A DNA stretch of 64,000 bases from Gamsiella multidivaricata. Its lineage: Eukaryota; Mortierellomycota; Mortierellomycetes; Mortierellales; Mortierellaceae. Within the stretch, counting starts at the first letter, position 1. Every line of letters starts with the position of its first letter. Below are positions 11,897-24,138 of this stretch, one piece after another. The notes beneath the pieces are model-generated. The model was given only the letters and a program-made list of their open reading frames with translations, ran no database searches and was not told the origin of the DNA. The stretch is from the NCBI RefSeq assembly GCF_025024155.1, contig NW_026251723.1:372001-436000 (forward strand). Direction: 5' to 3'. A program made the position numbers and the translations under genes.

Positions 11897-14685
11897 TTAG
11901 AACTTCTTGAGCATCTCATCGATCTCCTTTCCGTGGGCCTTCTTGATATCGCGTCTCTTGACCTTGCTGCTCGATGTCATGAAACCGTTCGTCGCCCAGT
12001 CTGCGTCGTCGACGATCACTCCCTGCACCGTCTCCGCCTTAGACAGGCCCGAAGACTTTGCCTGGCTTTTGAGTACCTCCAGGATCTCCTTATCCGAAGC
12101 CTAAATAAAACGAAGAAATCCTTTGGTTAATTGCACTGCCCACGCATAACTGTCTACGAGCATTATGATAGCTGTGCAACAAAAGACTTTACCCCATGGT
12201 GCGACGGCTCAACGACTGCCAGTAGCACAGGCGCTCCGTTGTCTGCAATAATGCAAATGTTCTTGATGTCCTTTGAGTCGCGATAGATGGCCTCACACTT
12301 CTCAAGGGCAACATATTCTCCATGCGACAGCTTGACAAGATTCTTGACCCTGTCCTTGATCGACAACGTGCCGTCGGGATTCATCGTACCAATGTCACCG
12401 GTCTTGAACCATCCATCATCGGTCATGACCTTCTTGGTCTCTTCTTCCATCTGGAAGTAGCCCTTCATAACAGCAGGGCCACGGAACCAGATCTCGCCTG
12501 TTCCATTGTCGCCTGTATACTCTGTGTCTGGCACATTCACTAGTTTCAATTCGAGACTTGGTGCCTGGAAAAATTAAGCTAATCGTTAGCGTCTTATCAA
12601 AGAAATAAAAATAATAGTCTGTTCTTGATCAAATGCGACTTACAGGTGGTCCAACTGTGCGGAGACGGTGTCCCAGGCCTGGGAAGGTTACGGCAGCGAT
12701 ACCGCCGACTTCGGTCAGGCCATATCCCGAGATAACATAGCACAGTACCATACTCAAGAAGCGGTGCGTCTCGTCACTGATGCCGGCGCCTCCTGTCAGG
12801 GCAAGACGTAGACGACCGCCAACCAACTCCTTGGCCTTGGCAAAGACGGCCTTGTCGATCAATTGCGTGGCAATGTTCTCTGAGCCGGTGGCCTGGACAA
12901 TAGCCCACTTAGTGTTAAGTGCAGCAAAGAACAATGTGCGGATTGGGAATGACTGCTTGTTGACCTCGGCTAAGATTCCCTTGCGGATGCGTTCCCAGAT
13001 CGTGGGCACGCCAGCTATCCAATATAGATATAAGGTTTAGAAGACGCGAATAAGGTTTATAGGCCAAAGAAAAATGAAAATGCAAACGTCATTTGAAAAG
13101 AGGCATCATCGCATCATAAACTTTGCCTACTTACCCATTAGAGTCGGCCTCAGGGCTTTAAGATCACCAACGCCCTTGGATTTTCCACTGCCTGCTGTTG
13201 GTGCGACTGCGTCATCCATCAATGTCCTCGCGCGAGCGAAACCAAGGCGACAGCCCTATTCCATGAAGAAAGTACAATTGTCAAAAACGTATGTAGAGTC
13301 GAGGATGGCCTTCAAAAAGCACTTCGCTTACCATCGACCCCACAAAGTGCGAGATAACGAATTCAAGGACGTGTGCTAGAGGAAGGTACGAGATCACAAT
13401 GTCCTCATCCTTGTCCAGCAGAGCGCCGACCATGGCGCCAGCACTTCCAATGGCCGCCATCAAGTTCCCATGTGTCAGCTGTGCACCCTTAGGATCACCA
13501 GTTGATCCAGACGTGTACATTATGCAGGCGAGGTCATCAGCCTGAGGATAAACAGTCTCGATCTCTGCTTGATCATCGCCAGTCTTCTTGAGCTCTCTAA
13601 TATGAACAACCTCGAAGGACTTGTTTGCAATACCGTCCAATTTGCGGATGTGTCCTGACACCTCCCAGTCAGGGCCAGTGTAGATCACAGCCTTGACACC
13701 GTTGCTGTCATGCTGCAATAACTTGGACACGACGGGCAGTGTGTTTGCATCGGCAAAAATGGCCTTGGGCTTAGACTGGTTAATAATATAACGGATCGCC
13801 TTTTCATCCATAGAGTCGTATGCTGTCACGATCGTAGCCGACTGTGTAAAGCAACCTACATAGAGGACGTTGTAAGTGTCAAGATGTCGTCAGTTAAAAT
13901 GGAGACCTCCCGTAATATGACATGAACAAAAAGACGTAAATCGTGAAGCAGTAGACTCTATCTTAGTAAGCCTGGCAAATGTTGCCATACTGCCTTGTCT
14001 TCACTGACTGCAACCATCGCATGGCTGCAAACGGCTACTTACCATGTGAAATCAAGAACCATTCTGGGCTACAATAAAGAGGATGGAATAAAACATTCTG
14101 TTTAGAACTCCATACTAGATTAAAACCAGGCGGCACTATGCCCACTGCAAAGATGGCTAACATGCATAGAACCACGTACCATGTACTAGCAAAGATGAGG
14201 ACAAAGTCATCCTTCCCAATGCCGAGACGTTTGAGTCCCATACCAACGCGATCGGCATCCGTCTTGGCCTTTCGGTACGACATCCACTGGTAGTCCGAGA
14301 GTTCATAGGTCGTCCAACTCTTTGGTTTCTCCTCGGGGTTGGACGATTGCTTTTCGACCCTGTGCGTCTATTAATGATTGTAATGACGGTGACATATTAA
14401 GATGACGAAGCCCTGGAGAGAACAAGAAATAGACACTGAAATTGACCTGTGTAGATGCAAGATAAAAGGCTGCGTTACCTTGATGATATCTCTCCAGCCC
14501 ATAAAATCCTTGTCCTCGTATTCGTTGGCCATGTACTCAAAGAGATGGGCCATGGTGTGACCCTTCAGATTTTCATAGTGTGGGGCTTTAGGCTTGTCCA
14601 GGAGACCCTCCGTCGCATTGACGTTGCGATAGATATGGTCGACCTCGTCGTACTCGATCGCATACTTTTTGCCTTGAGGTTCCAT
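11897..14685 (-). CDS. Long-chain acyl-CoA synthetase (fatty-acid CoA ligase)
   Basis: ATP-dependent activation of long-chain fatty acids to acyl-CoA for lipid synthesis, remodelling or oxidation. Model: complement(join(11897..12100, 12193..12564, 12644..13014, 13135..13255, 13332..13855, 14043..14068, 14180..14367, 14479..14685)), 670 residues. The AMP-binding loop YTSGSTGDPKG is near residue 251, with QLTHGNLMAA after it. ISGYGLTEVGG and GWFKTGDIGTMNPDGTLSIK are the adenylation and hinge motifs, and DRVKNLVKLSHGEYVALEK is the LACS signature. Exon 3 is only 26 nt (14043-14068), coding for CPEWFLISHG with its flanking codons. The Thr-Glu of the GYGLTE motif is intact, so activity is expected. 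No peroxisomal PTS1 is present; the C-terminus is LKKF. The yeast Faa1/Faa4 group is the nearest named family. Confidence 0.95.
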
Positions 14686-15331
14686 GGGTCCTACTTTAGT
14701 TAAATGAAATTGGGTTGTTGAATGAAGAAAAGAATGAGGCGTTATGAATGCTCCTTTGAAAAATGGTTGAAGGAATGAAGTGTGAAAGGAATGAGGGAAT
14801 GAGGGAATGAGGAATGAAAGAAGGAAAAGGAGAGGGTCCTACTTAACGGTGCTAGCAAACGATTCACGATTTCATCATCAAGGGACCTACACAGCCTGGT
14901 ACTTTCATCGTAGTATTTTCACGCAATTTACTGTTGCAGGGCCAAGTGCGCCAAGCACGCATTCTCAGAGTGAATTACCAGTCAACAGGAGGTGCCATCC
15001 AATTCCGCCTAACAGCGCAATTGACGTAGTTTGTCGCCATCGACTTCAACTTGCTGCGAGTACGATCAGAGGAAAGCTCTATTAGGGAATCTCTTTGAGT
15101 TCACAGGCCGCCTGAAAACCCGTGCCATGGTGCAATATCAATGACGACCTTCTGACAGTGTAGTCGGAACCCATGGTAGTGCCGTGTATGGCACAGACTT
15201 CTTGCTTAAACTGAAGGCGTTTATGGTGTTTGTTGTCCATGCGACCTTTGACCCATGTATTTGGCGCCCCACATCCTTCGTTGTTGTTTGTGCAACATGC
15301 CAGGTGCCCAATTGTTGAGATCTAGGGCGCA
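14686..15331. other. Intergenic region between divergent LACS and TRF4-like genes
   Basis: Shared upstream region of two divergently read genes. The only structure seen is an imperfect GGAATGA/GGGAATGA repeat near 14770-14818. No other gene is supported. Confidence 0.6.
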
Positions 15332-17637
15332 GTGCAAAGTGACCGCATTTTCGATGCAACACACCAAAACGCAATGCAAACCTTGGGCAACAGAGATCCA
15401 TCCTCTCTCACTTCACCGGATTCCACTATGGCGTCTAGGAGAAAGTCGAATAACGATGGAAGCGACTCCGACATGGCGATCTCAAGCGGAGAAGAAGGCA
15501 ATCCAGGGTCCACCACCACCCCCAACACCAGCATCATCGCCGCGATCAAGGATCAGCCCAAGGGTGACGATATGCAGCTTGGCGTGGATTTTATCGGCTT
15601 TGAGGATAGCGATGGAGAGGATGGCAATTTGGATAATGGCAACGTCGGCCAAAAATCATCATCTGCAACAAACGAGGGTACAGCAGATACCCAATTAAAC
15701 ACGCATGGCACAAAGCGTAAGCGCTCGCAGGATGACGAGGAGACAGATCCCGAGCTAGCTCCCATAACTGGCCCGCCCCCTGGCTGTCCGTGGATGGGTC
15801 ACCGCAATTACGCAGCAATGGCGTCTGTCCCCAGGATGCTGACCCAGGAACTGAAGGATTTTGTCGAATTTATCAGTCCGACGAGAGAGGAGCACCAGAT
15901 CCGGAAATATGTCCTGCGCAGAATCCGGGATATCATTCAAGAACTCTGGAGCGACGCCGATGTGATGGTTTTTGGAAGCTTTGATACAAGGCTCTACCTG
16001 CCTACGAGGTAAGACCTCTTTGATATTCATTCTTGCATTGAACTGAGACTGGTTACAGAGTGGTTCAATCAGGACCCGTCTACTTTTTGTGCTTTATAGT
16101 GATCTGGACGTTGTAGTGATTCGGGACAAGGCATTCTTCAAGGAGGACCTTCACCGACTTTCGAACCACCTTCGGGTAACCCAGTCTGCGGTCGAAATTT
16201 CCGTCATTGCGTCCGCTAAGGTGCCTATCGTCAAGTTCAAGGAGGCTATCAGCGGAATTGCCGTCGATATTTCGTTCAACATCATAAACGGAGTTCAGAG
16301 TGGCGCAGTGATCAACAGTTTCATTGACGAGATGCCAGCTTTGCGACCCTTGACGATGCTTATCAAGCATTTTTTGATGACTAAAGTAAGTAGTGCTTGC
16401 TATTTATGCGAGTTGGTTCTTGTTATTGTGAATAAAGAAATCGATACTTATTAGACAATCTCAATATTCATTAATTCAGAGTCTTAACGAGGTCTATCAT
16501 GGTGGCGTCGGTTCTTACACGACTGTGATCATGATCCTCAGCTTCTTGCAGATGCACCCTCAAGTTCAGATGCGAAGGATCAACCCTCAAGACAATCTGG
16601 GCGTCCTCCTGATTGAGTTCTTTGAGCTCTATGGACTCTGCTTCAACTATAACAGCGTCGGTATCTCCGTGAGGGATGGAGGATCTTATTATAAAAAGGA
16701 TCCCAATACTCCGGCTCCATTCTTCCGTGGTGGTCCAGGACCTAGGCTAGTGCTATCATGCGACGACCCGAATGATCCCAAAAACAACACAGCAGCAGGC
16801 TCATATGCAGTATGGAAGGTCCGAGAAGCTTTTGTCCGCGCTTACGGCACTCTCACTGGCGCAACTCAGAAGCGACAGCAGGAACTTTTTACTGATCATC
16901 GAGGGCATTCGAGGAACGATCGAGCGACTCATGTGCGGTTTGATGAACATAATCGGGTTGCGGTCGACTCCAAACAGAAGTCATCAGGGCTGCACCATTC
17001 CACTCAGGTGTCGCTGATCAAGGACGTTTTTATCATACCATCGACCATTATCCGACATCGGCAAAAGATTGCGGACGTTTTCTACGACGGTACTTATCAG
17101 AGGATGTACAATGAACCCGAGGGCATACACGGATTGGACGATATGGAATCGGCAGAAAGGGAGATTTCAAGAGGGGATGGCAGCGACAAATATTCCAGCA
17201 ATGACAGCAGTGAGGAAGACGGAGCAATACGCAAGGGGAAGACGAAAAAGAAAAAGAATAAGGCCATGAAGGAACGGCAGAATACGAAACTCGAACAACA
17301 GTCAGTGAAATCTGGGAAGCCAATCGCCAATCGCATCGCGCCCCTGCGCGACGTGGAGTTTGTCGACGGAGGCTACTCGGACGAGGACGAGGAAGACGAT
17401 TACTTTGTGAACCTGATGAAGCAAGCCGGCAAAGAGTACGAGGTTAGCGACGAGGAGGCCTGTCTTCGTAGTCAGCGCAAGGAATCAGGACACCGGGATC
17501 CGGCCAACGTCATCGCAAAGGAGGATTCTATTCAACTGCCGCAGCTGCAGTCTGTAGCGAACGCGCCCCGAAACAGCTCACGGAATGAGCAACTCTCCAA
17601 GGACAACAAGAATGGCAACAGCAACAGGAGCAAATGA
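15332..17637 (+). CDS. TRF4: Non-canonical poly(A) polymerase, Trf4/PAPD5 type
   Basis: Nucleotidyltransferase of the TRAMP complex that adds short A tails to aberrant nuclear RNA for exosome decay. Model: join(15332..16008, 16100..16385, 16480..17637), 706 residues; a start at 15428 (MASRRKSNN) would give 674 and is equally possible. The core begins PPPGCPWMGHRNYA and RLTQEL-like helices. The catalytic Gly-Ser and DxD motifs read VFGSFDTRLYLPTSDLDVVV, formed across intron 1, and the third acidic residue lies in IAVDISFN. The PAP-associated domain follows (YGLCFNYNSVGISVRDGGSY). The C-terminal 200 residues are charged, with KTKKKKNKAMK and acidic blocks. The N-terminal 140 residues are acidic and Ser-rich. 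Confidence 0.92.
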
Positions 17638-18352
17638 AGACCCAACATCAAGCTTATAGCTGCTACGAGATGGCAGCAACAACTGGCGCCTCATCACGAG
17701 CTAGTCATCGTAGGCGCCGCATACATCGCATACAGCAATCGGATCCCATTGTATAATAAACCCTAGTATGGAAAGCAACGCGCATGACTGTGCCTGATTC
17801 TATTTCGTTGTTCGTATGAGTTGTATAGTAAAGATCATCTGGGCAAATGGGGATCAATAATCTTATTTTAAATTTTGTCGGCCTTCGACTTTTGAATGAA
17901 CTGTTTGAGCCCTGCAAAATTTAACGCTGCGAGGGATCCGTCTGTACGCTGCCTGTTTGTTTATCACGACTACGACAATACCCTTCATCACCCTTCGCCA
18001 TCCTATTCACCACTGAAGATCTTGTTGAATACCTGTGCCAACGCCTTCGTAATGATATAGTTATCCATTCCAAACTTGCTAAACCGCAATCAGGTTTATT
18101 AAATAAAAAGTGATGCTACCAATGGTAAAGTAGAAAAGTTCAACACTGAGACCATGCTGCACCGAAGGATAGGCATGAGAAAAAGTAGGTATACAATGGA
18201 TGTAGACGATTGAAGCTGCAGAGATCGCGCGCAGGAGCAGGATGGCTACTAATTACCCGCAGTATCATCTATTATGAGTAGAAACGCTAAAGAGTCGAAG
18301 GCTCGTCAGAGCGGTGGGCGCCCTGCGTGAGTCAGCAAGAGAGGGTGAGAGA

Positions 18353-18383
<31 letters not shown>

Positions 18384-18758
18384 GTGAGGAGGAGGCCAGC
18401 TGCGAGCAGAGTAGAAAATAGACGCGGAAGGATGGGATCCTGGTCACGGTCCAACTACGAGAGCCCCTCCCTCGCCCGCCGACTCCTCCTACAGGCTATT
18501 GTTAAAACTGGGCTGTTGCACCGATGACACCGATGACACGGATCAAGATGGATTCTGAAGAGAAGCAACGATCGAATCTCATTGTAGTGAGCACCATGTT
18601 GATCAGCATAGGAGAAGTACGTCCTATCGCTTTCGCGTGGCAATTGGCGGCAACATAAAAGGGGGGGCGGATCCAGGGACCAGAAACGCCCTGATTATTC
18701 CGCATTGACCTCAACATACCACCACAGTCTACAGTCAACAACACACAAGCAAGCAATA
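17638..18758. other. Intergenic region upstream of ATG5
   Basis: No supported gene. It contains a purine microsatellite (next entry) and the ATG5 promoter side. Small open frames here are short and uncoupled to splice sites. Confidence 0.6.
18342..18383. repeat. (GA)n and GAGGGT purine repeat
   Basis: Two GAGAGGGT units run into about eleven GA dinucleotides. It lies about 375 bp upstream of the ATG5 start. Confidence 0.9.
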
Positions 18759-20116
18759 ATGGACACTACAGCAGGAGCACCCTACAACCCTGTTACGAGG
18801 GCGGTCTGGTACGGATCCCTCCCGATCCAACTTGTACTCGATCCAGCTGAAGCTGCACGATGTGATCTCCGGGAACGGGAGTCCTTGTTGGTAACAGGCG
18901 ATTTGACTGGATCAAATTTCAGTGTTACCAGTCTGGTGCGAATGTGATCAACCAACGAGTTTAACGCGTTGTTGCCTACCCGAAACCTCGATAGGTCGAA
19001 ACTCCACGGTGTTCGTATCTGCCATTTTTGACGAGACAAGTTCAGAGGCACTTTGCAGCTCATGGGCGCACTCAATTGACAGGCGACGACTTTGAGATCT
19101 GGTATGATTACGAAGGAACTCCCTTGAAATGGTACGCTGCTCTTTCGCTTTTCACATACCCTTTGCTTCATTATTGGAAAATACGCGTCTAAAATCAAAG
19201 ATATTACACGCACCAGGCACTATCCGATTGGGCTACTTTATGACATTCATAGACTACAAGCCTCAGCAGCACACGGGGTGTCCGAACCAGAGTTGCCATG
19301 GAAGATCATGGTGCACTTTGGAAACTTTCCGAGCAATAAGCTGATCAAAAGTTCACTCACAGACAGCTGCCAGGACTATTTCATGTCCATGATCAAGGAG
19401 GTATAGTACCATTATCAGAACATGGAAAAAGAAAATGATGCGCCTTAGTCCATGATGCACCATATCGATTTGATTTACTCATATCGTGTTTACGTCCAAT
19501 TTTACTTCTCCTACAGGCAGATTACCTCCGCAATGGATCGACCAAAAAAGTTATGAATATGTCAAAGGCGGATCAAATGCAGTTGTGGAATGGACTGTGG
19601 TCAAGTAAGGATGACATTCATCATTGACCGCGGGCTATTTTGTTTGAAAAGAAGGCTACTCTCGCTAATTGAACTCGTTATATCTCACACAGAAAGCTAT
19701 GATCTGTTCTGGGGAATGAACCAGAAGCTAGTGTCGAACGATGGGGCAGCTACCAAGTTCTTGCCCATCCGGATCTACTTGCCCGAGAACTGCCCTGTGA
19801 TACAGAATCCAGTGTCCCCTATGGACGAACAGGGTAAGTTAGCGTGCTGGCTACGTGTGTATTTTTGATGAAGATGCATGTTCTGACCCGTTGATTCGAT
19901 CTGCGGCGGATGATAGGCCAGCCAAGGACGCTGCGGCAGATCCTGAATATTGCCCTGCCAGACCTGTTTCCGCTGGGGAGTGACGATGATCACGCGGGTG
20001 CATCGGTTATGATCCACGGCATCAAGCCTAGCCTAGACGTCAATGCCGTATGGTTCGCTCAGAATATGGCCTATCCAGACAACTTTTTGCACCTCGTTGT
20101 CATCCTGCACCCTTGA
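18759..20116 (+). CDS. ATG5: Autophagy protein Atg5
   Basis: Acceptor of Atg12 in the Atg12-Atg5-Atg16 conjugate, which acts as E3 for lipidation of Atg8 on the phagophore. Model: join(18759..18890, 18995..19131, 19217..19400, 19517..19604, 19693..19833, 19917..20116), 293 residues, almost equal to yeast Atg5 (294). It starts with the family pattern VWYGSLPIQLVLD. Other conserved blocks are SYLPFLTRQVQRHF, then GTPLKWHYPIGLLYDIH, PWKIMVHFGNFPSNKL, KADQMQLWNGLWS and FLPIRIYLPENCPVIQNP. The end NFLHLVVILHP is typical. The Atg12 acceptor lysine is expected in the central helical region but I did not assign it. ATG29 starts 126 bp after the stop on the same strand. Confidence 0.95.
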
Positions 20117-20242
20117 AATAAAAAATGTTCTTTGTACAGCCTCCTGGTCTGATCCGTGCACCTGCTCTCTCAATTGGCTCTCCACACAACATTGGCACAC
20201 CGCTGCTTCCCCTTCTTGACCGACACTCCGACTCTATTTGCC

Positions 20243-22468
20243 ATGGAACCATCAGAGGAACCCATTCACGTCGTCATACGGCTACCCTACCCTAGACCTG
20301 AGGGCTTTATCGATACCCAGCCAGTAAAGACACAGCCTCTCGTTAACTGCATACAAGTTGTGTATGCATGCATGCATGCATGCATTCGCACCCTAACTGG
20401 AATCTCTTACCGGTCGTTAGGTGCAATGGACAGAGGCAATGGAGGAGACGCTCTGGCAGATCATTGGACAGACGAAGCCATCACTTGTCGACTGTAAGAA
20501 TCAAGGCCTAGTTGTGCGCTGTAAAGAAAAACTGGATGTCAGATATCCTTATCGATTGGAAAGGACTTACGCCCTCGCGCTCTTTATTGAATCATTCTTT
20601 CATAGGGAACGCGGTATCTCGACAGTTGGGCAACGTCCCAGTGCCGTTTCTCATCAGACATGCAGCTTTCCTGTATCAGAACCAGTTGCAGGATTTGCAT
20701 CGACTTGGAGAGCAGCAGGACTTTACTGCTCAGCTGCATGGAACCTCCCGACCAATGCATTTCGGCGTTATTGGGCCCGGAACCGTGAAAGCGTCGTTAG
20801 GTGGAAGTTTAGTAACACATCAGCAACCATCGCCGCTTTCTCAATGGGCGCAAGGAGTGAAAGAAGGCCTATCCACAGAGCCCCTGGTCAACGCGGGATA
20901 TGGGCAACTGAGCGAGAAGGACCAGCGCTCGGTAGCCAAGAGGGAAGGAGGGACATTTAGTGGCATCCCCAACAACAACTCCAATCCCAGCATTAACCAA
21001 ATTTGTGAGGGAGCATCAAAGGCACAGGCCAGCCCATCGCTCTCGGGCAGCATTTCGACGTTCCCTTCTTCAGCACGACCCGCCTCGATGTCGTCTTCGG
21101 CTTCAACCATTCGTCCTGTCCAGCCATCCTCTCCATCATCTTCCTTACGAAACGCAGCTGTAGATAACAATGTGTATAGTTCTGGGGTGTTGTCAAATCG
21201 CGGACCATCACAGCCTCGCTCAACGCGGGGATCGCAACTTATCAATGCACAGGAACGGCGGCTCAATAACCCAATGACAATGCTTCCTACGTCTCCAAGG
21301 GATGAAAATGCCATGGCAGAATCGATTCGGAGAGTTGCGGAGCCTGCACATCCGTTCCATCAGGCTACCCTGTCTGCTTCTACGCGACTCAGTCATCCAT
21401 CAACATCATCAGGCCACAGTGCGCGGAGTTCTCCAGGACGGTCGGCCACACAGGGAAATCCATCGATATTTCAGGATCAGGAACGCTCCTCGACAGTGTC
21501 TTCAGTTTCGACGCCATATTCACAAAGCAACAGCACTTCGCAGATCTTTGAGGAGACGTCGTTCTTTAATCAATTGTCGTCGAATGATTCTTTTTCACGG
21601 GGTCAACAACTTGGTGAGAATACGAGCAGTGACAGACATGGCGCCTTTCAGCAATCATCTTTTACACAGATGCAGGGCGTATATGGGTTGGGGTTCATGG
21701 ATCAGACTCCTTTCTACTCTCAGACAAACCACCATCATCATAACGATGATGATGACGACGAAACCGAAGACGAGCACACGGATAGGGAAGGCGACAGCGC
21801 AAGTCAGGATGAATCCGGACCGTTGAGTGAACAGATCAAGCAGCTTCATTTGGAGGACGTATTAGCGTTTCTCCCTAGCACCGGCGCCTCGACATCGGGC
21901 ATCCTTCAGAAACCAACAAACGATGGATATCAGCGGAGGACGGCCTCAGGAGATAAGATGCCTTTTCAGCTTGATGATGAACTGGCGAGTCTTGGTACTG
22001 GGGCTCTGGAAGAAATTTTGGATCACGGCGGAGGGGATGATGATGACGATCATAGGGTAAGGGGCATTCGATTCAAGGAGACTGTGGGACCTATTCGGAT
22101 GCGGAGTTTAGGTCATGGTAAGCACTTATTCCGATCACTTAATGGACTCTTGTTGTGATACTCGAGTAACGGGGCACCTAAGAAATGTGATGTCTTCTCT
22201 CGCTAGGCGAATTCTCTTCGAAAATAAGGACTAGCCCAGAGAGATCAGGGGCCAGCTCTCGAAAGTCCAGCGCACAAAATTCGGTTGGGTCTTCCTTTAG
22301 CGACCTTTCTGGTGAGCTACGGTCGTATGCGCGCATTAAATATAGTGCTGCTACAAATATTTGGCTTAACAGCTCCTCTTTAACTAACTGTTGTCTTTAG
22401 ATTCCTCGGTCACGCAGTCGGCGATGGAAGACGCGTACTTGTCAGGATACAACAACTCAAAAATGTAG
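20243..22468 (+). CDS. ATG29: Autophagy scaffold protein Atg29
   Basis: Component of the Atg17-Atg31-Atg29 scaffold that organises the phagophore assembly site. Model: join(20243..20323, 20421..20493, 20606..22117, 22207..22311, 22401..22468), 612 residues. The Atg29 N-terminal domain is at residues 8-85: HVVIRLPYPRPEGFIDTQP, then VQWTEAMEETLWQIIGQ, DWNAVSRQLGNVPVPFLIRH and AAFLYQNQLQDLHRLG. All three introns in this part keep phase and rejoin the motif, for example the split Trp codon at 20493/20606. The other 500 residues are disordered, rich in Ser, Pro and Gln, with an acidic run (NDDDDDETEDEHTD). Yeast Atg29 has only 213 residues but also a regulatory disordered tail. A (GCAT)n tract lies in intron 1. 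Confidence 0.87.
20364..20386. repeat. (GCAT)n microsatellite in ATG29 intron 1
   Basis: About five perfect ATGC/GCAT units within the 97-nt first intron of ATG29. The unit is self-complementary, so the RNA could pair with itself. Confidence 0.9.
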
Positions 22469-22831
22469 GTAGCGTGATTGTTGCGCTTCATTGCCTAGCG
22501 TTTATCGTGCCTGTTCCTAACCGGCTTGTTAATACGACCGCTGCATAGATCCTTGTTCATGCATGCCTCAACGAGGAACTAGTGTGCCACCCCATATTGT
22601 CTTGTATCGCGTTCTGTACACATTTCGTGCATGTACCTAAAATAACAAGCCCTTTAACAAATGACATGGATTTTATGCCAGCCTCCATAACTGCAAACAC
22701 AGCAACACATAAGAAAATTTATTCTTTCTGACCGCGTATATGAATAAAGGCGTTTGCATCAGCAACGACATCGCCACCCTGTGGGATCGATCATCCACCC
22801 TGACCATCAAGGACGCAACCTTTTGACAACG
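22469..22831. other. Intergenic region between ATG29 and SIVA-like gene
   Basis: Short tandem-gene spacer on the plus strand. It holds likely 3' end signals (AATAAC, AATAAAG near 22642 and 22743) and nothing else I can support. Confidence 0.5.
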
Positions 22832-23738
22832 ATGAACAACAATACAACCTTCACGTTTCACAGCCATATGGACTCGTTTCCAGTACAGCACTTTGCTTCG
22901 TCAGAAGGAAACCAAGCTGGCCCCCGTAAACGAAAGAGTTCCTATGAAGATATCTCGCCACTCGTCATGAAGACCCGGTCAGGCATCGGCCTTGAGCAGG
23001 AGATCGTCTATGGTAACACGACTACACGGGCCTATTGACTCCTGTATCTTATCGATGATGTGTCCATTGGTAATTGACATCATTTGTTTTACGCAGATAG
23101 GACGATGACTTTGATGATGCAGGGACAGAGGCGATTACTGGAGGAACAGAAGCAGAAGGAACAGCAAGAACATGAGTTATTGCTACAGCAACAGCAATAC
23201 CAAAAGCAGCAGCAACTGCAAGCACTGGCGCAGAAAGAAAGTCCAGCAGAAGCCATGAGACGCTTGTTCGCATTCAGTAAAGCCCAGCCGTCATCACAGC
23301 AACAACAGCAGCAACACTTGCCTTTCCACTCTCAAGTAGCTCCGTATCAAAACTCGGGATTCCCCACTTCGGCGGTACCGCTAGCGAGAGCATGGACGTT
23401 TTCGGATTGTGCGGGCGAGATTAGTGGGTGTGAAACAAGTCGGATCCCAGGAATGCGGGATCGGTATCAGGCTCTGATCGATTCTTGCTCGATCTGTCAG
23501 CGACCTCAGTGCCAGTTCTGTGCAGTCAATTGTCTCTCATGTCAAGCATTTGCATGTCGTGCATGCTGTGTAACAAGGTAACCATTGGAAAGAAATAAGA
23601 GTGCATGACGATCTATTCATGGGCAGGGCATGAAGTGTTGGCTATAACTCCTTCTCGTCTGACCATTACCAATCTATTTGCGGATTTAGCTACGAAAAGT
23701 CGGATGTCGAACACTACTGTCGAGCATGCAGGACTTGA
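22832..23738 (+). CDS. SIVA-like Cys-rich protein
   Basis: Resembles animal SIVA (CD27-binding apoptosis regulator), a small protein with an N-terminal helix and a C-terminal double zinc-binding region. Model: join(22832..23012, 23097..23577, 23690..23738), 236 residues. The N-terminus RKRKSSYEDISPLVMKTR followed by MTLMMQGQRRLLEEQ parallels the SIVA start (basic, F/Y-x-D, P-L-x-x-K, then a leucine helix). The C-terminus has regularly spaced cysteines: CSICQRPQCQFC, then NCLSCQAFACRACC, then SYEKSDVEHYCRACRT, the SIVA-type ending with YEK and CxxC. The middle is Gln-rich. No function is known for the family in fungi, and the match rests on my reading of motif order. Confidence 0.6.
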
Positions 23739-24138
23739 AGAAAGCAAGGAGGACACTCGATATGATCACCTACAAAGCGCGCCGGACATAAGTACCTTGC
23801 GAATACAGCACAGTCATCGACAGATTGCGCGTCCTATTCATTCGCGTTATATACCCACTGTCTTCTGAGACTTGACTCATGGACCGTTCACTTGGACATG
23901 GCAATCTGTTGTCAGAAACTGAAAAGAATAATAAAACGCTCGGCCTTTGAATCTCACGTAAATTTCGAGGATGTCTTGGTATCAACGAGACGATGACCCT
24001 CGTTTTTGGTGGCGCTGGTCGGATATAATCTTCCTGCAACCACGTCTTTCGTTTCTTCCCTTTCTCTCTTTCGACAGCATTGATTGTCCGCCTTTTCCAT
24101 CTTGCTTGCCAGAATCTTAGTGCTAGTCATTCTTAATC
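23739..24138. other. Intergenic region
   Basis: Spacer between two plus-strand genes. The last 100 bases before 24139 are pyrimidine-rich (cttcccttt-type), as expected for a fungal core promoter. No gene is seen. Confidence 0.5.

Noticed and set aside
15138..15401. Minus-strand 87-codon frame upstream of the TRF4-like gene
   Set aside because: No motif and it overlaps the probable 5' leader of the plus-strand gene.
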